From positions 17,348,001 through 17,412,000 of the forward strand of contig NW_026974140.1 of NCBI RefSeq assembly GCF_037042905.1: a stretch of 64,000 nucleotides of DNA. The letters are read 5' to 3'. Shown here piece after piece: positions 9,625 to 24,600 of the stretch. Below the pieces are notes generated by a model that was given only the letters and a program-made list of their open reading frames with translations, ran no database searches and was not told where the DNA came from. Each line of letters opens with the position of its first letter. The stretch's first letter is position 1. The translations under genes were made by a program, and so were the position numbers. The stretch comes from Lytechinus pictus (taxonomy: Eukaryota; Echinodermata; Echinoidea; Temnopleuroida; Toxopneustidae).

Positions 9625-12600
9625 CTGGAAGAAAACACAAATATGAACAAGTTTCAAAGATGACTAAACAGAAAAATTCAGAACTAAATGCTGCACGTGA
9701 AATTGTATCAAAACAATTTTACTTGGAATCAATATGAATCATGTAACTTCAGGTTTATTCAATTATAATTAGGTTATCATCATAGTGATATTTACTGAGT
9801 AAGATATAATCTTACAGCAAGAAAGACATGACTGTACTGCAGTGTAAAATATTGTTAACTGTGATAAGACTCACCTGCTTGACATTAGCTGCTAATTGGT
9901 CTCCAAGCTTGTGAACCAACTCACTGAAGTGAGGTCTTTCCTTAGGTTCTGTGTGCCAGCAATCCAACATGATATGATAACTGTTGACAAAGAACAATAG
10001 AATGATTGTGATTTTCTTCTCCACATAATGGCTGAAAAAGGATAGAGTGGCAGGAGTGGAATCATGTTTCAGAAGTGGGAAAGCATGGGGAAAAGGATGA
10101 TGTAGACTTTGATGTAGAGATTGAATGTCAGAACTTCACCAGCATTTAATCACAGCATACCAATATTATTATTAACAGAGGAGTTAAGGCTTTAATAACC
10201 CAAAGTTCATCTATAAATCATACATGTACCCAAGATTCTCTATTGCTGATATGAAAAGAATGGAACATCATGAATGTCATAGTGAAATCGTATTGGACCC
10301 ATAATATATACTGTTTTAAATCGTTGCAGTTACCTTTTTTCGTTCATGAATCAAGGAACCCACATATCACAATAAAAACTAAAAAAAGCATTAATGCTTA
10401 CATTTCAATAGGTGCATAATCGGGTGTGTACATTCTGTAACCACTCTTGAGACGATTATAGAACTCTTCATCTACCACCACACCAGGGTATGGTGATCCA
10501 CCAAGGGCAAAACACTCCCACATGAATACTCCAAAAGACCATCTGAAAGGGAAAATACAAACATAAATCATAAATAATAAGTTGATGGATTGTACAGTGT
10601 ATACGACAGTGGATGGTGTAAAGACTGGTCACACATGTATTTCAAAACTGTAGTATAATCAAGAGAGACAAGGAATGGGGTCTTCAAACGTTGGTATCTT
10701 TATGGGTAGAATTTCTTTATATATAAAAGACTAGACCCATAATCCTTCTTGACATATGGCAACGGAAGGAAAGCTGGCGGTTATTATAAGTGTCTGGCTA
10801 TAAGTTATAAGACATCTAAATAATCAGGTTCTAACTCAGCAGTTCTAACTTACAATTGTGTCTTCATTTATAGGATTGCCGTAGCTTGGCCGATACAAAG
10901 ATCGCCATGTTATGTTGTCATCGATAGCTGGCGCTATATCATTACAGCGGTATTGTATATTTTTATCAGTTTCTGTGTCCATAAATGTATTAAAGTATGG
11001 GGATACTCACACATCACTGTAGATTGTGAAGACTTTGTCAAAGATAGATTCTGGAGCCATCCACTTGATGGGAAGTCTTCCCTGTAATGAACAAAAGTAA
11101 CTACTTAGCAATTCCCATCAAAAAGATAAATACACAAATCTGACTGTTCTTAAGAAGTCATTACATTCAGTCTGATAAAACATGAGGATCAACAATTTTA
11201 AATTCTTCAAACGATTCCATCATGAGTTGGTAAAAGGCAATATGTATTTCACATGTGTTACAGCCCCATCGATACAAAATATTTTCAATTGTATTTTTTT
11301 TTACACCACATTGTTTCATTTATGAACTGCTGGCCAGTTTATTTTTCAATTATTACTTCAAAAAATGAATTTACTCAAACAAATATATTATCGAGAACAG
11401 GTTATATTTAACCATTAAAAACCACTTGATGATTTTTGTATACAAGTTTTAAAGACCTTAATCCAGACTTATCCCCTTTTTAGCAAGCAATTACATATCA
11501 AACTTACCCCTGTTTGTGTGACATAGTCAGGATCCGAGTAGATGTCTCGGGCTAGACCAAAATCACAGATTTTGACAATATTATTTTCTGCTAGGAGAAC
11601 ATTTCTTGCTGCTAAGTCACGGTGAATGCACTGCGAAGATGAAAAGATAAAAAGAATATTCAAAGACTTCTACCTGTCAACATCAATTAATTGTACATAT
11701 ATTGTCAAGTTAAAACTATTATACTATTTGGAATTCTAGAGTATAGATATAACATCCCACATTCAATCAGTTATTTACACTAAACACAAAATATAACATG
11801 CCATTTTATTAGACAAGTTCAAACCCTTGCAATTTGTGATTATAAGCAATATAACAATGTCTTTGTTGCTGTCAATCAAAGTTTAATGCAGAGAGTAGAT
11901 TTTACAATAAAAAAATAATAAAAAAGCCCTTTTAATAACTTGTATATAACATCTAAGACTTTAAAACAGTTTAATACAAATTACCATTTGAAAAAAATTC
12001 CTGTTCTTATCTTAATTACTTCTGGCCAAGTCCTAATTACCTTACCCTTGATCAATTAATTTGGATTTTACCTCGATTGGACCTCAATGAAAAATGATAG
12101 TAAATACTAAAATATAACTTTTTATTTCAAATCGATCAGAAATTGTTTTGAATTTAGCCTCTCACCTTCTTTGATGCTAAGAACTCCATTCCCCTAGCAA
12201 CCTGGAATGAATAACAAATGAGATCCTTCAGGGTCAAGGGCTGCTCCTTCTCCATGTATTCAAACACATCATCATCTCCAACCTCTAAGCTGGATCCACC
12301 TCTAGCTCCCATGAAACCATCTCCACCTCGGCTGCTCCCTCTGGAGCTCCTATCAACTGGCCCCATTGGAGCAATAGCAAGAAGGTCTGGCTCAGCCACA
12401 TAGTTCTTACGCTTGGTCTTCAGGTAATCTGAGAGATTACCAAACGGGCAGAACTCAGAGATGATGAACAGTTCTGAAAGAAAATTAAAGAAGAACATTC
12501 TCAAACCGATAATTTATGTGATGAAATGTTGGTAAGGTATCAGCTTCCTTATTGGGGATCTTGACTTGAAAGAACATTTGAGATGCATTCTGCAAACTTG

Positions 12601-15600
12601 CCGAATCTGTTTAACAACACATCTAGAATCAATGCTACAGTTGCTCTCATTCTTTCTCAAATTAACTATTCTAGTATATATGTGCATGCAAACAATTTGA
12701 CAGTGGATAACCAATAAAAACATCTGAAGAATGTTTTAAGATTTTGAATTTAAAAACACTGCTTACCTTTCTTTGTGCATGCTCCAAGTAAGTTAACGAT
12801 GTTAAGATGTGGTCCAATGTGAATCAGCATTTTCAATTCAGTTAACAAGGCTTTCCTCTCACTATCAGAAGCATCCTCTGCAAATAAAGAACAAAATTCA
12901 TTTGATAGTACTGTATTGAAACTGAATCATCTCTCCAGATATTATGTATTTATTGGTTTATTTGTAGTTGATTTAATAGTGTTGATATCCATCAAAATCA
13001 GTTTTTTTTGCTATGTTAGTCTACAGAGGGCACCCTTGCCATAATCTTGTTCTTTGGTCTTTCAGTCACTTCTCAACCAGGTGGGTGTTTCATAAAGATA
13101 TTTGAAAGTTAAGAATGACTTTATGCACAACTGTTGACCTTTTCTTGTGCTAAATGTTATATCCTTATGGAACTGAATTAGCACCTAAGAACATTTAGCA
13201 ATCGTTCATACTATAGTGCATAACTTCAGAAACACCTTTATGAAACACCCACCAGTACTAAAGCTTCCTATATAATCAGGGCATGATTTGTGTGATGTAA
13301 GTAGGTTATAATCACACTTTGCCAACTAAAAATATCTACTTCACTTTCTAACACAATAACGAAAATACTTGGTAGGTCCCAATTTGAAGTTTTTTTTGTA
13401 TGAGTAGCAGGGGCTAAAACAAGGCAAAGTAAGAAATATCTGGTGAAAGGTGATTTGAAAGAAGTTAAACACTAACTTTACTGTCAACAAGTATTGACTC
13501 ATGGTATAAATAAATTTGGTTCTTTTCCCATATGCTCCCCACAGACCTTAGAACCAATATAAAGGGTGAATCCACCTGTTGTCACCCCACTCCTCCAGGG
13601 GTGCTACTCACCTGGGTTTCTATACCCTAGAGATGGTGAATCAGAGTGAAATGACCATACCATTCAGACTGACCTATCAACTCATACCAAGCTGCCAAAC
13701 CAAATTACAAGAGCTTGACACATTATGACTCAATGGAGTCACTTGAACAAAGAAATTGAGTTACCATTTCTATTTGCAAATTTGTTTTGTCTTAGTTCGG
13801 CACCCTTAGCACTAATATCTACTGATCACTCTGCAATTCAGTCTCAGACAATAAGCTGTATGTGACATGTCAACATAGGTCGTTTCTCATAAGCTTGCAA
13901 TGGCTGCTAGATTAAAAAATAAATGAAATCAATGCCGAAAGTGGTGTAAATAGTAAGATATAAGGAGACAAATCCTGTAATAAGGATTATTCTTCTTAAA
14001 GTGGATAACTCTATTAATTTTTTTTATGTGAGCGATTGGTTTATTTAGTTAGGTCTCACCTTTTAACATTTTGACAGCCACTGTGGTACATGTATCCAGC
14101 TTGTCAATGCCGAACGCTGAAGCTCTCATCACACGACCAAAGGCTCCTCGACCAATCACTGGACCTGATACATGAACAAAGGAAGAGTGTTTGAAACTAC
14201 TGATTTAACAAATATCTCAATAAAGAATTGACAAGGAAAGAAGGTTGACATTGTCAAAAGGACTTTAAAAAAAATGTAATTGCAAAAATGGATTTGCGTA
14301 ATTGATTTGATTTGATTGATTTGTAAAGTTACAAGATTATCTGTGACGGCATTAAGCAAACAAAAAAATAGACAAATCAATACAAGAAATGGCTTCACAG
14401 AAAGAGAAATAAGATGAGATCGAAAGAATGACTCTGTCATTGAGAAAAATTATTTAGAATGAAGAAATTATGCAGTAAAAATAAAAAATGAATATATTAA
14501 AAAAAAAAACTAAAGATGTACTGACCTATTTTGAGTCTCTCACGAGGAAACTCCCATTTGGAGTCATAAGGAAGATGTTCACATATGTCTAAGAGATCGT
14601 TGTACTGACCAAATGAGATAGGTAGCAACATATCATCACCTCCAGCGATGTACTTTGGTCTTAGCTGTAACAAACAACAATTTCATTTCAAATTATATAT
14701 AAGAAAAATATGCTAGAATGGTTCATTTTATATGTAAATATGAATTCGAAAAAAAAAAAATCAAATTTGAATAATAATATCAAAACTTTAAAAATTTCAC
14801 ATGTGACTTTTGAAGAATGCTTTTTAAAACATAATTTAGAGTTTAATTATCAATAGTAATAATCATTATAACATTTGTGAGAGGCTTAATACAGGTGTTT
14901 CTAAGCGTTCAGTTTTCTGCTGTTAACAATAAATTACCAGGGAAAATAAAGTGTAGAACAAAATACCAAAACCTAAGTTTAAAAGAAAAAAAAATATCTA
15001 TGAATCATAGCAAATTATCAATGAACCATTTTTAAAACATTTGTTAATGATACTAATTTGCTGAACTTATTGTTGATATTCACCTTTTTAATCTTGAAGA
15101 TGACAATGATAAGGGCAACAACGATGATCATAAGCACAAAGACAACTCCGATAGTAGTATTCCTCTTGACATCATCACGTTTGGTAATAGTAAGGGGCTC
15201 ATGGGGCATATCTGTAACAGATTTTATATAAACAAAATACATTAGAATCTTTTTAAGATGTTAATACATTTCATTTACAAAAGGGTACAGATGGTTCATT
15301 CTTTTGAACATACAAGCAAAATTATTTCATATGATGTACAATTAAGTCATCAGGACATCTGTAAAACTTTTGGCACATCACTTTATTCTTACAAATATGA
15401 ATAAAACATTGAAAACTAGAACTATTTCAAATTAGTGATTCTATATGACAATTTCCCAATATAATAAACATTAGAACCACTCCAGCCTTCAGTATATTAT
15501 ATAAAGTTGTTTAGAGAAGTTATCACTTAAATGATACGATATCAGGAGATTTCTTCAACAGGTAACCTGTTCAAAATTGTTTGGGTCAATTAGAAGGACC

Positions 15601-18600
15601 TGAGAAAAATGAATATCCCACTGCTGCCACCAAAAGTCTCTTGTTTCAGGGGAACTCTTTGTAAAGTAATTATTCTGCAATTTTTACTTACAAATGTTAT
15701 AAGCTACAGTAATCCTTGTAACTAATTGGCTGATGGCAAATTTGTCAGAGAAAATAAATGAAATGAATCTTGATGAAAACCCCCTTATTTCCTCCAAAGT
15801 TAAAAAATAATGAGGGAGTCAAACTAACCTAGCTTGATGCTGACAGTTCTACTGCTGCTACCGAGTCTATTAGTAGCATTACAGATGTAAGAGCCTTCCT
15901 TATCTTTCTGCACATCATGAAGCACCAGGACGCCCTCAGTGTTGTTATACATCTGTGATGGTAGCATTCGCATATCACTCGTTTGGTCTACAGGCTGGTG
16001 ATACCAAACAATGATAGGCTTTGGGTTTCCACCATCATGACATGTAAGATTGGTTGTTCCTCCCATCACAACCAATTTCACATCCTCTTTCACTTTCATG
16101 AATGGTTCCTCTGATGAGACAAAATACAAATTAAAATAAGTTCAATGCAATGGATCAGGAATTTATTTAGTTCATTTCTAAGGAAATTTCATACTTTTGA
16201 TGGCCTTATTTGATTTCTTTCAAATATTAAGAATTATTCAAACTCTATTTTGCTGTTGATATGCCAAATTTGTGGCACTTCTATCATCATGGTCAGTTAT
16301 GAAGGTATTTCTCAACTCTTTACATACTAAATAGCAGTTTCTGAAGTCAACATCAAATCTAACAGACTAAAACTCAAAGATTATCATATCGACATAGAAC
16401 GATGAATTAAGAAGTTTGAGTTACCAAGTATAATGATGACAGCTGAACTGTTGACCTGTCCTCCTCCATTAGTTGCCACACATTGGTAGACCCCACTATC
16501 TACCATGTTAATCCGAGTCCTTCTTAGTGTAGACAGAGCATTGCCATTAGGTAGGGCGATAGTACTGACTTGCATCTCTAGTTTACTACCATCTTTAAAC
16601 CATGTGAATGCCGGCGTAGGAAATCCTGATGCTTCACACTCTAGTATGAAATCCTTCTGGTTTTTGTTAATCTCCCTTTTATTCAGACCTACCTCCAGCT
16701 CGGGGGCTTTGATTGCTGTAACAGAAATAAAATGATTTGACAGGATTTTATTTCTATAGTTCAATGACAGCATCATTAATGTCTATGATTACACAGTTGA
16801 ATAGAAGTAAATAGCTCAGAAAATATGCAGATTTGGAATACTAAAGAAACACACTTAATGAGCAGAGTTAAGTCAAAGTGCTGTAACAAAATAAGTGTTT
16901 TTTCACAATAAATTATATTTGAAATGCACCAAACTAAATTGCAATTCCATTGCTCTTATAAAAACCTACTTATCATTCATCCAAATTTCCTTTTTCCATA
17001 TCTCATTTGTTTCGACTGAAATCAATTACAAGCATCCCGGCCAAAACATACATGCCTTGTTAATGTAGTATGAATGTTCAACATTCAATAAATCCTCGCT
17101 ATTCACTGATTATCTATTTCTATTTCAAGAGCATTGATTGGAAGTCCTTCAGCACCCAATCAAAACCAAAAAAACTTACGTTTGACTTGTACTGCAGTGA
17201 AAACTTCTTTAGTATCTCTGCTGTTTAAGACACTCTGAGCTGAGCAGATGTAGATACCATCATCAGAACGTCCCATGTCTTGGATGTGAAGCTGAGAAAC
17301 ATTGAATTCATCACTGGAGTATGAGGAGATGGTCACACGTTCCTCTCTTGGTCGCAGTAATCGACTCTCATTGGTGGATCCGCGACTTCTACGAACGAAC
17401 CACTGCAATTGGAATATAATGTTTTTCATTTTCTATGTAAAATGTGTATAAGATATATGATGACTTCATTTGTTTTTTTTTTTCATTTATATTTTTCAAT
17501 CATAATCTTGATAAACTTAGAAATAGATAGTAAAGTGTGCAGAGTGAGACACAGACAACTGACTGAAAGAGAATAGAAATAATCCGAAAATCATTTGTTG
17601 GTAAAAGATCCATAAGGTAACACAATGCTTACTTCAAAGATATCTCCTGATACAACAAAATGGCTTCTATTCATTTTTACTATGAAAGTTTTCTGTATTA
17701 CCACATTGTATTGCTACATTATACCAGGGGGCCGTTTCATAAAGATGTTCGTAAGTTAAGAGCGACTTTCAGAACGACTGGTGAACCTTTCTTACGCACT
17801 TAACCAAATCGCCAATGAATATACCATTTACCAAAAGAAAGGATCACTAGTCGTTCTTAAAGTCGCTCTTAACTTACGAACAGCTTTATGAAACACCCAC
17901 CTGTTCTACAAACTCACTAACACTACACCAAAACACATTTAGAGTCATGAATATAATTTCATTTTGGTCTTACCTTGATGTTGTCAAAGATATGTGAGCT
18001 ACTCCTACAATGAATTGTAAGATTTCCCTTTTCTTCAATGACACTCGTCTCCTCTTCAATGGTCAAGCCTTGATCACCATCTAATGAACATAGCAAATAC
18101 ACAAAAATGAAGATATTACCCAATAAACAATAAAGATATTCAGAGAAAAAGCCTGAATTCTGAACTTTAAAACTGGTCTTAAACCGTTTCACATTCGTCT
18201 AAAGGTAGCCATTAAAACTGCAAATCAATGCATAATTGGTTATGTCATAACATTTGACAGTCTGTACATATACAGTATATTGTTAACAGGTTTGACTTAA
18301 TTATATCTTTAGTCAGAAAAGACAGTTGTCTTTTAATATTCACTCATGGTCTTGTATACCCAAACTCCCAAGACCAATGGTAACCTGGTATTCCCTGAAG
18401 ATGCTAAAGGATGTTAGAAGGCTTACTGATTGAAACTTTCAAGAAGTAGCACCCACAAGGCCAGATTATCCCAGAGAAACTACCAAACAATCGAATTGGC
18501 TTACCATAAACAATGACCCTGATAGTGACACTCTCCTGAACTTCTCCATTATCACCTATCAAGGTGTAATTCCCTGTATGTTGAGGACTGATGTTGAGTA

Positions 18601-21600
18601 ACCTAACCTGAGCTACATCATGGTTGATGCGACTCCTGAACAGATGTGGATCAAGAGCATCTACCTCTATGCCATCTTTGAACCAGGTGAAGTCAGCATT
18701 CGGAAAGTACTTCAGATGCACCATGATCTTCTCACGATCTTTAGCAAGTTCCCCTCCACTCATCAGACGTAGATTATCTCCTTTTAAAGGTTCCATGTGG
18801 ATGTAGCCTTGATCTAAAGAGTAAAGATATAAGTATGAATGAACATTATATTCACATGATTATATAATTGATTTGGGCATGATAGAGAGTGATATTATCA
18901 GTTATATGCAAATTGGAAACCTATCATACATGAAACTCCATTAGTACAAAAAGAAGGATGAAAGTTAACAAAAATTCATTTGAAAGAAACAAGAAATTTT
19001 CCAACATCAGTGATTTGAAAGCGATTCTTGCAAAAACATACATATCTTTCATACCTAGCATATTACCAGAAGAGATTTTCTCCTAAAATACTTTTAAAAT
19101 CGAGGAATTTCCATACCTAATATGCTGACAGCATGGGATATGCTACCATTTCCATTGTTGTTAATAACTGTACAGGTGTATATCCCATTGTCTATAGGAC
19201 TGGCTTGGAAAACAGTGAGTGTTCCACTAAATCTCCTGAAAGCACGGGTAGATTCACCGACCACTGCCTGACGTTCTTCTGAATGCTTCTCAGTACGATA
19301 GTTGCTGGGATCTGCACTAGGATGCTGTTGAATAGCAATGGATGATGAATAAGTGCATGATCATAAATTCATCATAATTCATTATTCCTGATGATGCAAC
19401 AAATACTGATGAAATTAAAAGATAAACCTTTATTTCATAGTCAGAAAAGATATCACGATCAGTGAGACCAAAAGCAAATTGTTAATTCCAATTTAGCAAG
19501 ATCAATTACTATGTCCACGGAAAGGGTCAAATAATAAAGTTTATCAATGTGACGTATATATAAAATGAATAAAAGACTCTTCAGATCAGATATTTTGTCT
19601 TCTCATACACAAGGAAATATTAGAATATGATCAATTAATAGGAAAGAGTTATGGGAATTTCTTACTGATGTGTTTTAAGGGGCTAAATTTTGAGTTAAAT
19701 CACTAATACACCAGTCATTATTTCATGAGAGCCTGCATAATTAAATTTCATTAGTCTAATGGATCATAGTCCCCAAATATATCTATCAATATCGTATCTC
19801 ATCTCTACCATATAATTTGCGTAATTTATAAAATATGAGCTTAAACACTTAATATTAAATTTTAACTTACATGAAGACCTGGATAGTCCCATTTCCATCT
19901 AATCTGAATTCCAAGTGGTGATTCTACTTTGCAGGTTACATTAAAAGTATAACCTTTGACCTGTTCAATCGGACCAAAGATCTGTGGTGATGGGGGCGGT
20001 GCCTTGGCTGAAAATATAAAGAAAGATAATACAACTCACATAAAATTTGTTAAAGACTTACATGAATGATGAATTTTTAATTCAGTGGGGGAACAAATGC
20101 ATTAGAGGAAATATAATAAACTCAAGAGGAAACCAATGTAATACTCATATCTTTCAAAAAGAAATCTCTGATGATTTTGCTTTTCAAAATTAGGAAATGC
20201 AAGGGAAACAAGTAAGAATATTATCATGAATTTGATACCTATAATCCAGGCATTATGCCTTTAGTGATGATTATTATCAATTTAACAGGTTTGCAAAAGG
20301 AAATAATGTTACGTTTCGATTTTCTTAAGTCAATGTGCCAATCTCTCTGTACTTTTTGTTTTGTTTCTTTTGAAGAAACATAGAAATTCCATTGAGCTTT
20401 TCATTGATTAATGGTGGCAACCACATCATGGTTAGAAACAGATCTCAAACATCAATCATGATGAAGACTGTTTGGCATCTAACAGAGGATACCTAGAAAC
20501 TCAACAACTCAGGAAACATAAATTACAACACAATCAAGGGCCTCTTCCTAGTTTCCTACTTGAAAGCAAACATATACAGGTATCTTAATTTGGCACTCTA
20601 TCAGTTTTGTGGATTTGTTTTATTGTTCGTGGAAACAACTACCTTGAAATGATTGACATTCAAGTGGGTGGGATTACTAATTGAATAAAACTTGGATAAA
20701 TTTGGAAAGAAAACAGTGAAAATCATTTGTCCTATGTTTATTATCAAGGTTTCAGATGCGACGATAAGCCACAAATAAACCTTAATTCTTCCTTTGGAAG
20801 GTATTTGGTTAAGAAAGTATGGCAATGGCAATGACAAGACAATTGAAAACGTTCGAGAGATATCGAAGTATCATTAACATAATACCGAAGTTATAAAGAA
20901 AAATAAATTCAAGATTGGCAAACACTTTGGCACCCCATGTCCTTCTCTGAATTTAAAAACCAGATAACATATCATGATAATCTATATAAAAATATATGAT
21001 CCTATCTAGCTTGTATCTGGACATTTGATGATACTCTTCAAAGTAGGTCAGTAAGTCCTTTTGCTCAAGCAAAGGACAACTCCTTTCATCACCTGAAACT
21101 TTCAAGGATATGAAATACGTTTGTCATCAATGATGTCACACTTGTTGTTATAGTAACAAAACTGACCTTGCATACTCTGGAATAAATACCTTTTTGTTAC
21201 ATATATAGATATGAAAGCACTTGCAGGATAAAATGTGTACGAAATATCACAAGAAATCTAAAATCACCAAGGATAAAGGGTTTCGAATGAAGGGACAAGA
21301 TCTGAAAGATAAAAAAGATACTAACGTTCAAAATTAAGAAAGATGATCTTCATTTGACTAAGGTTTCCCTTTCTGGCACTGCATTTGACATAGCCGCTGA
21401 GCTCTGTGTAATTACCAGGGACTTTGAATCCAACCTTAGGGTCGTAGGTGATAACAGAACCTTCTCCTGATAAGACCTTATTAGCATACTCCAGGGTGAC
21501 ATTGATACGTGGGTCAGTCACAGAGCAAGGGATGATGTAGGATGAACCGATGATGACGTCAGTCCCTAACCAATGTGTAACTGTAAACAGCTTGGAATTG

Positions 21601-24600
21601 TCAACTGTCAATTGAAAAGGGGACAGAAACAAAATATGTTTACATATATACCCATAGACATTTTATGCAAGGGTGTTAAAACTCTATCAGAGACAAGTCT
21701 ACAATTGCCATACTGCAGTATCCCAGCAGCTGCATATAATCATTCGTTGTCAACACCTGCATTCAGCATTTCAGAAATTCAAATTTTTTCTTTCGATTCC
21801 CAGAAAATTTGTCCGGTCTTGCAAGAAAATGGGAATCCTAGAACACTATGAATATCCCTCCACAAGCTATAACAGCCTACTTAACCCCTGGTTCTCTATG
21901 CTATGGGTGGCTTACCATCAGATGTCACATATGCATAGACATCTGTGCTGGTCTCTGAAGTAAGTCTATCTGAGAAGCGTGAGTAGAAGCATTTATAGTA
22001 ACCAGTATCAGTATAGCTGACATTTGATACTTTCAACGTGCTTGTAGAACGCAGTGCAAGAGGACATGTTGGACATGCAATAGATCTTGGTTCTACACGC
22101 TCAGTTGCATCCTTAGGCCAGGACCATTCTAGTGTTGAGGAACCAGTGCAGCGGAGTTCAAGGTTCTGATACTCATTTTGGATGATGTGGGAGTCATTGA
22201 CGTGGATGACGGGAGGGCCTTCTTGATGTAACTGAGCATCTGAATAAACAGAGGATAAATAAACAATCACTCCTTACAGATAACTGATAATAGTTCATAT
22301 ATCGTTAAATATACTTTCAAAGATGTCAAATATGTCACAATGATCAAAAAAATGTTTTTGGACTATTTGGAGAGAAACTGATATGATGTTCATGAGTCAT
22401 ATTTTGGTTAGGTTAAGAAATATCAGTGTTGGCAGATGCAATTTAGAAATAATTTGATAAAAGCATTTGATCTATTTGTGTTTAAGTTGGTATGATCTTA
22501 ACCATACATGCAATAGAGGTCTGTTTACACAAACGAAATGAAAATCTTAAAAGGTTTCAGCAGATGTTAACGAAAAATGCCCCTAAAATATGAAGGCAAT
22601 GGGAACACTCACTTTCTGCTGCTACAAAGATATTAATATCCGCTGCTGTAGCATTGTTGACATGATCAACATACCGGCTGTAGATACAATGGAACTGACC
22701 ACTGTCCTGTGGTCTGGTTCTTGGAACGGTAAGTGTGCTTGTGAAATGAGCATTCCTGTCACATGTTGGACAAGCCTGGGAGACGGATGTGACCCTTGAC
22801 CTTACGGCTTCCGGATAAATCCATTCAAGAGCTAATCCACCTGTACAACTGATTTCTAAAGTTGTATCCTCTCGCAGGAATCGCTCTGTGGTGTTACGCC
22901 CTATCCTTGGAGGACCAAGCCTCTTCAAATTGGAAACCCCTGACAAACGAAATACAGGCAAAGGTGATACTCATAGTGGAATATGTGTCTGTGTACACGA
23001 ATCTAGAACTTCAAAGAATATATACAATGTTGACAATGTTATACAGTATGAAATTAATTAGAAATGAAGATTTTCATTTAATGTCCGATTAAGTAACTTT
23101 TAGTTGTCAGGATCAATTTTCAGAAATTAATATAACCCTAATAATTTTGCTTCCAGAACATTCCAGAACTAGTTATGTTGTGCACAAATTGAAATTTGAT
23201 TTACAGAATGTCAGTTGGGACAGGTGAATCTATGTATGACAAAAAAGTTTGATTTCCTCTTGTTTTCATGAATTTGATATAAATGTGTCTTACTACTAAG
23301 TTTGATATGAACAAATTAAACAAATACTCTGAGGCAATCTTATATTGTAATGCTGGATTCTTGATTCTATTCATTTTACAATGCAATGACAAATACTTCA
23401 TTCTACATTCACTAGAGGTATCAGATGAGTGGTATAATATCTTGGCCACTCTTTTGTAATTGTCTCATCTTACCTATAACATTTATTGATGCTTCAGCAA
23501 AGTAGCTATCCCAGAAGTTTGTAGCAATACAAACATATGTTCCATTATCATGACTGTGAGCACGTACTACATGAAGAGTACTAACATATCTCTGCATTGC
23601 CATGCTAGAACCTCTTACTGATTCTGTGCTTCCATCGGTCACTATCCGGTAGTTGCTTTCTTCACGTTCTGCGATCTGAAGTGAAATTGGTATGAAATTA
23701 TTCATAATACTGTCTGACATAGATCAAAGGTGTGAAATTAAGAACTAATAAACAGAATTTGAGAAGTATATATTTAGTCATATTTGAAGAGATGTTTGTC
23801 CATCTTTATAGGCCAACTAATAAGAATCAAATTCACAAATTTCTGTTTGTTATTCTAAATTCTAATCCTATTTTATTGGTTTATCTTGTCTACTTTGTGA
23901 ATGAAACCAAACCCTTAAAAAAGCCATACAATATTTCTTACACCAAACCTCAAAAAGAAATTAGACAAAAAGAATATTAACAGGTAAAAACAGTTGGCAC
24001 ATTAAATCATACAAGCTTATCATTAGACATATGTTTAAGATGGAGATAAACTTTATACTGAGGAGTTTCTTTAAATGAATCCTATTTCCTTTATCTGTCT
24101 TCAATCCATATCCTCATGAGTGATAAGGAAGAGGCCTGGATCATAAAAATAGAATTAATGTAACCTTTCATCTCATCTAGAACCCCTGTGGTCTGACACT
24201 CTCTGATTCATCTAAGATACATGTCTCTGTTTGTCTTTAAAGATAGATAAAATGATTTATTCAAACACATTTTTTTATGTAATACACCCCTTGTTTATAT
24301 TAATTGGCATAAAACAATTGGCATAAAATAAAATGTTAACAGTTTGATAAACCTTAATTACTGCATTAGCATTCTAGCTGCTGTGATTCGATCACGATTT
24401 TTGCCAGTTTATTACACCACTTCAAGAAATATATTTGTCCCTAAATGATCACCTTTTGACACAGACACTCAATTATATATCTGGGGTATATTCTTATTAA
24501 ACATGGAAGTGAAAGGTTTGATGTGTAATGTTTCATTGATCTTAAAACAGTCTCAAGGGCTGAAGCAAATTAATGTTTCAATGATGTTGCACAAGCTCAT

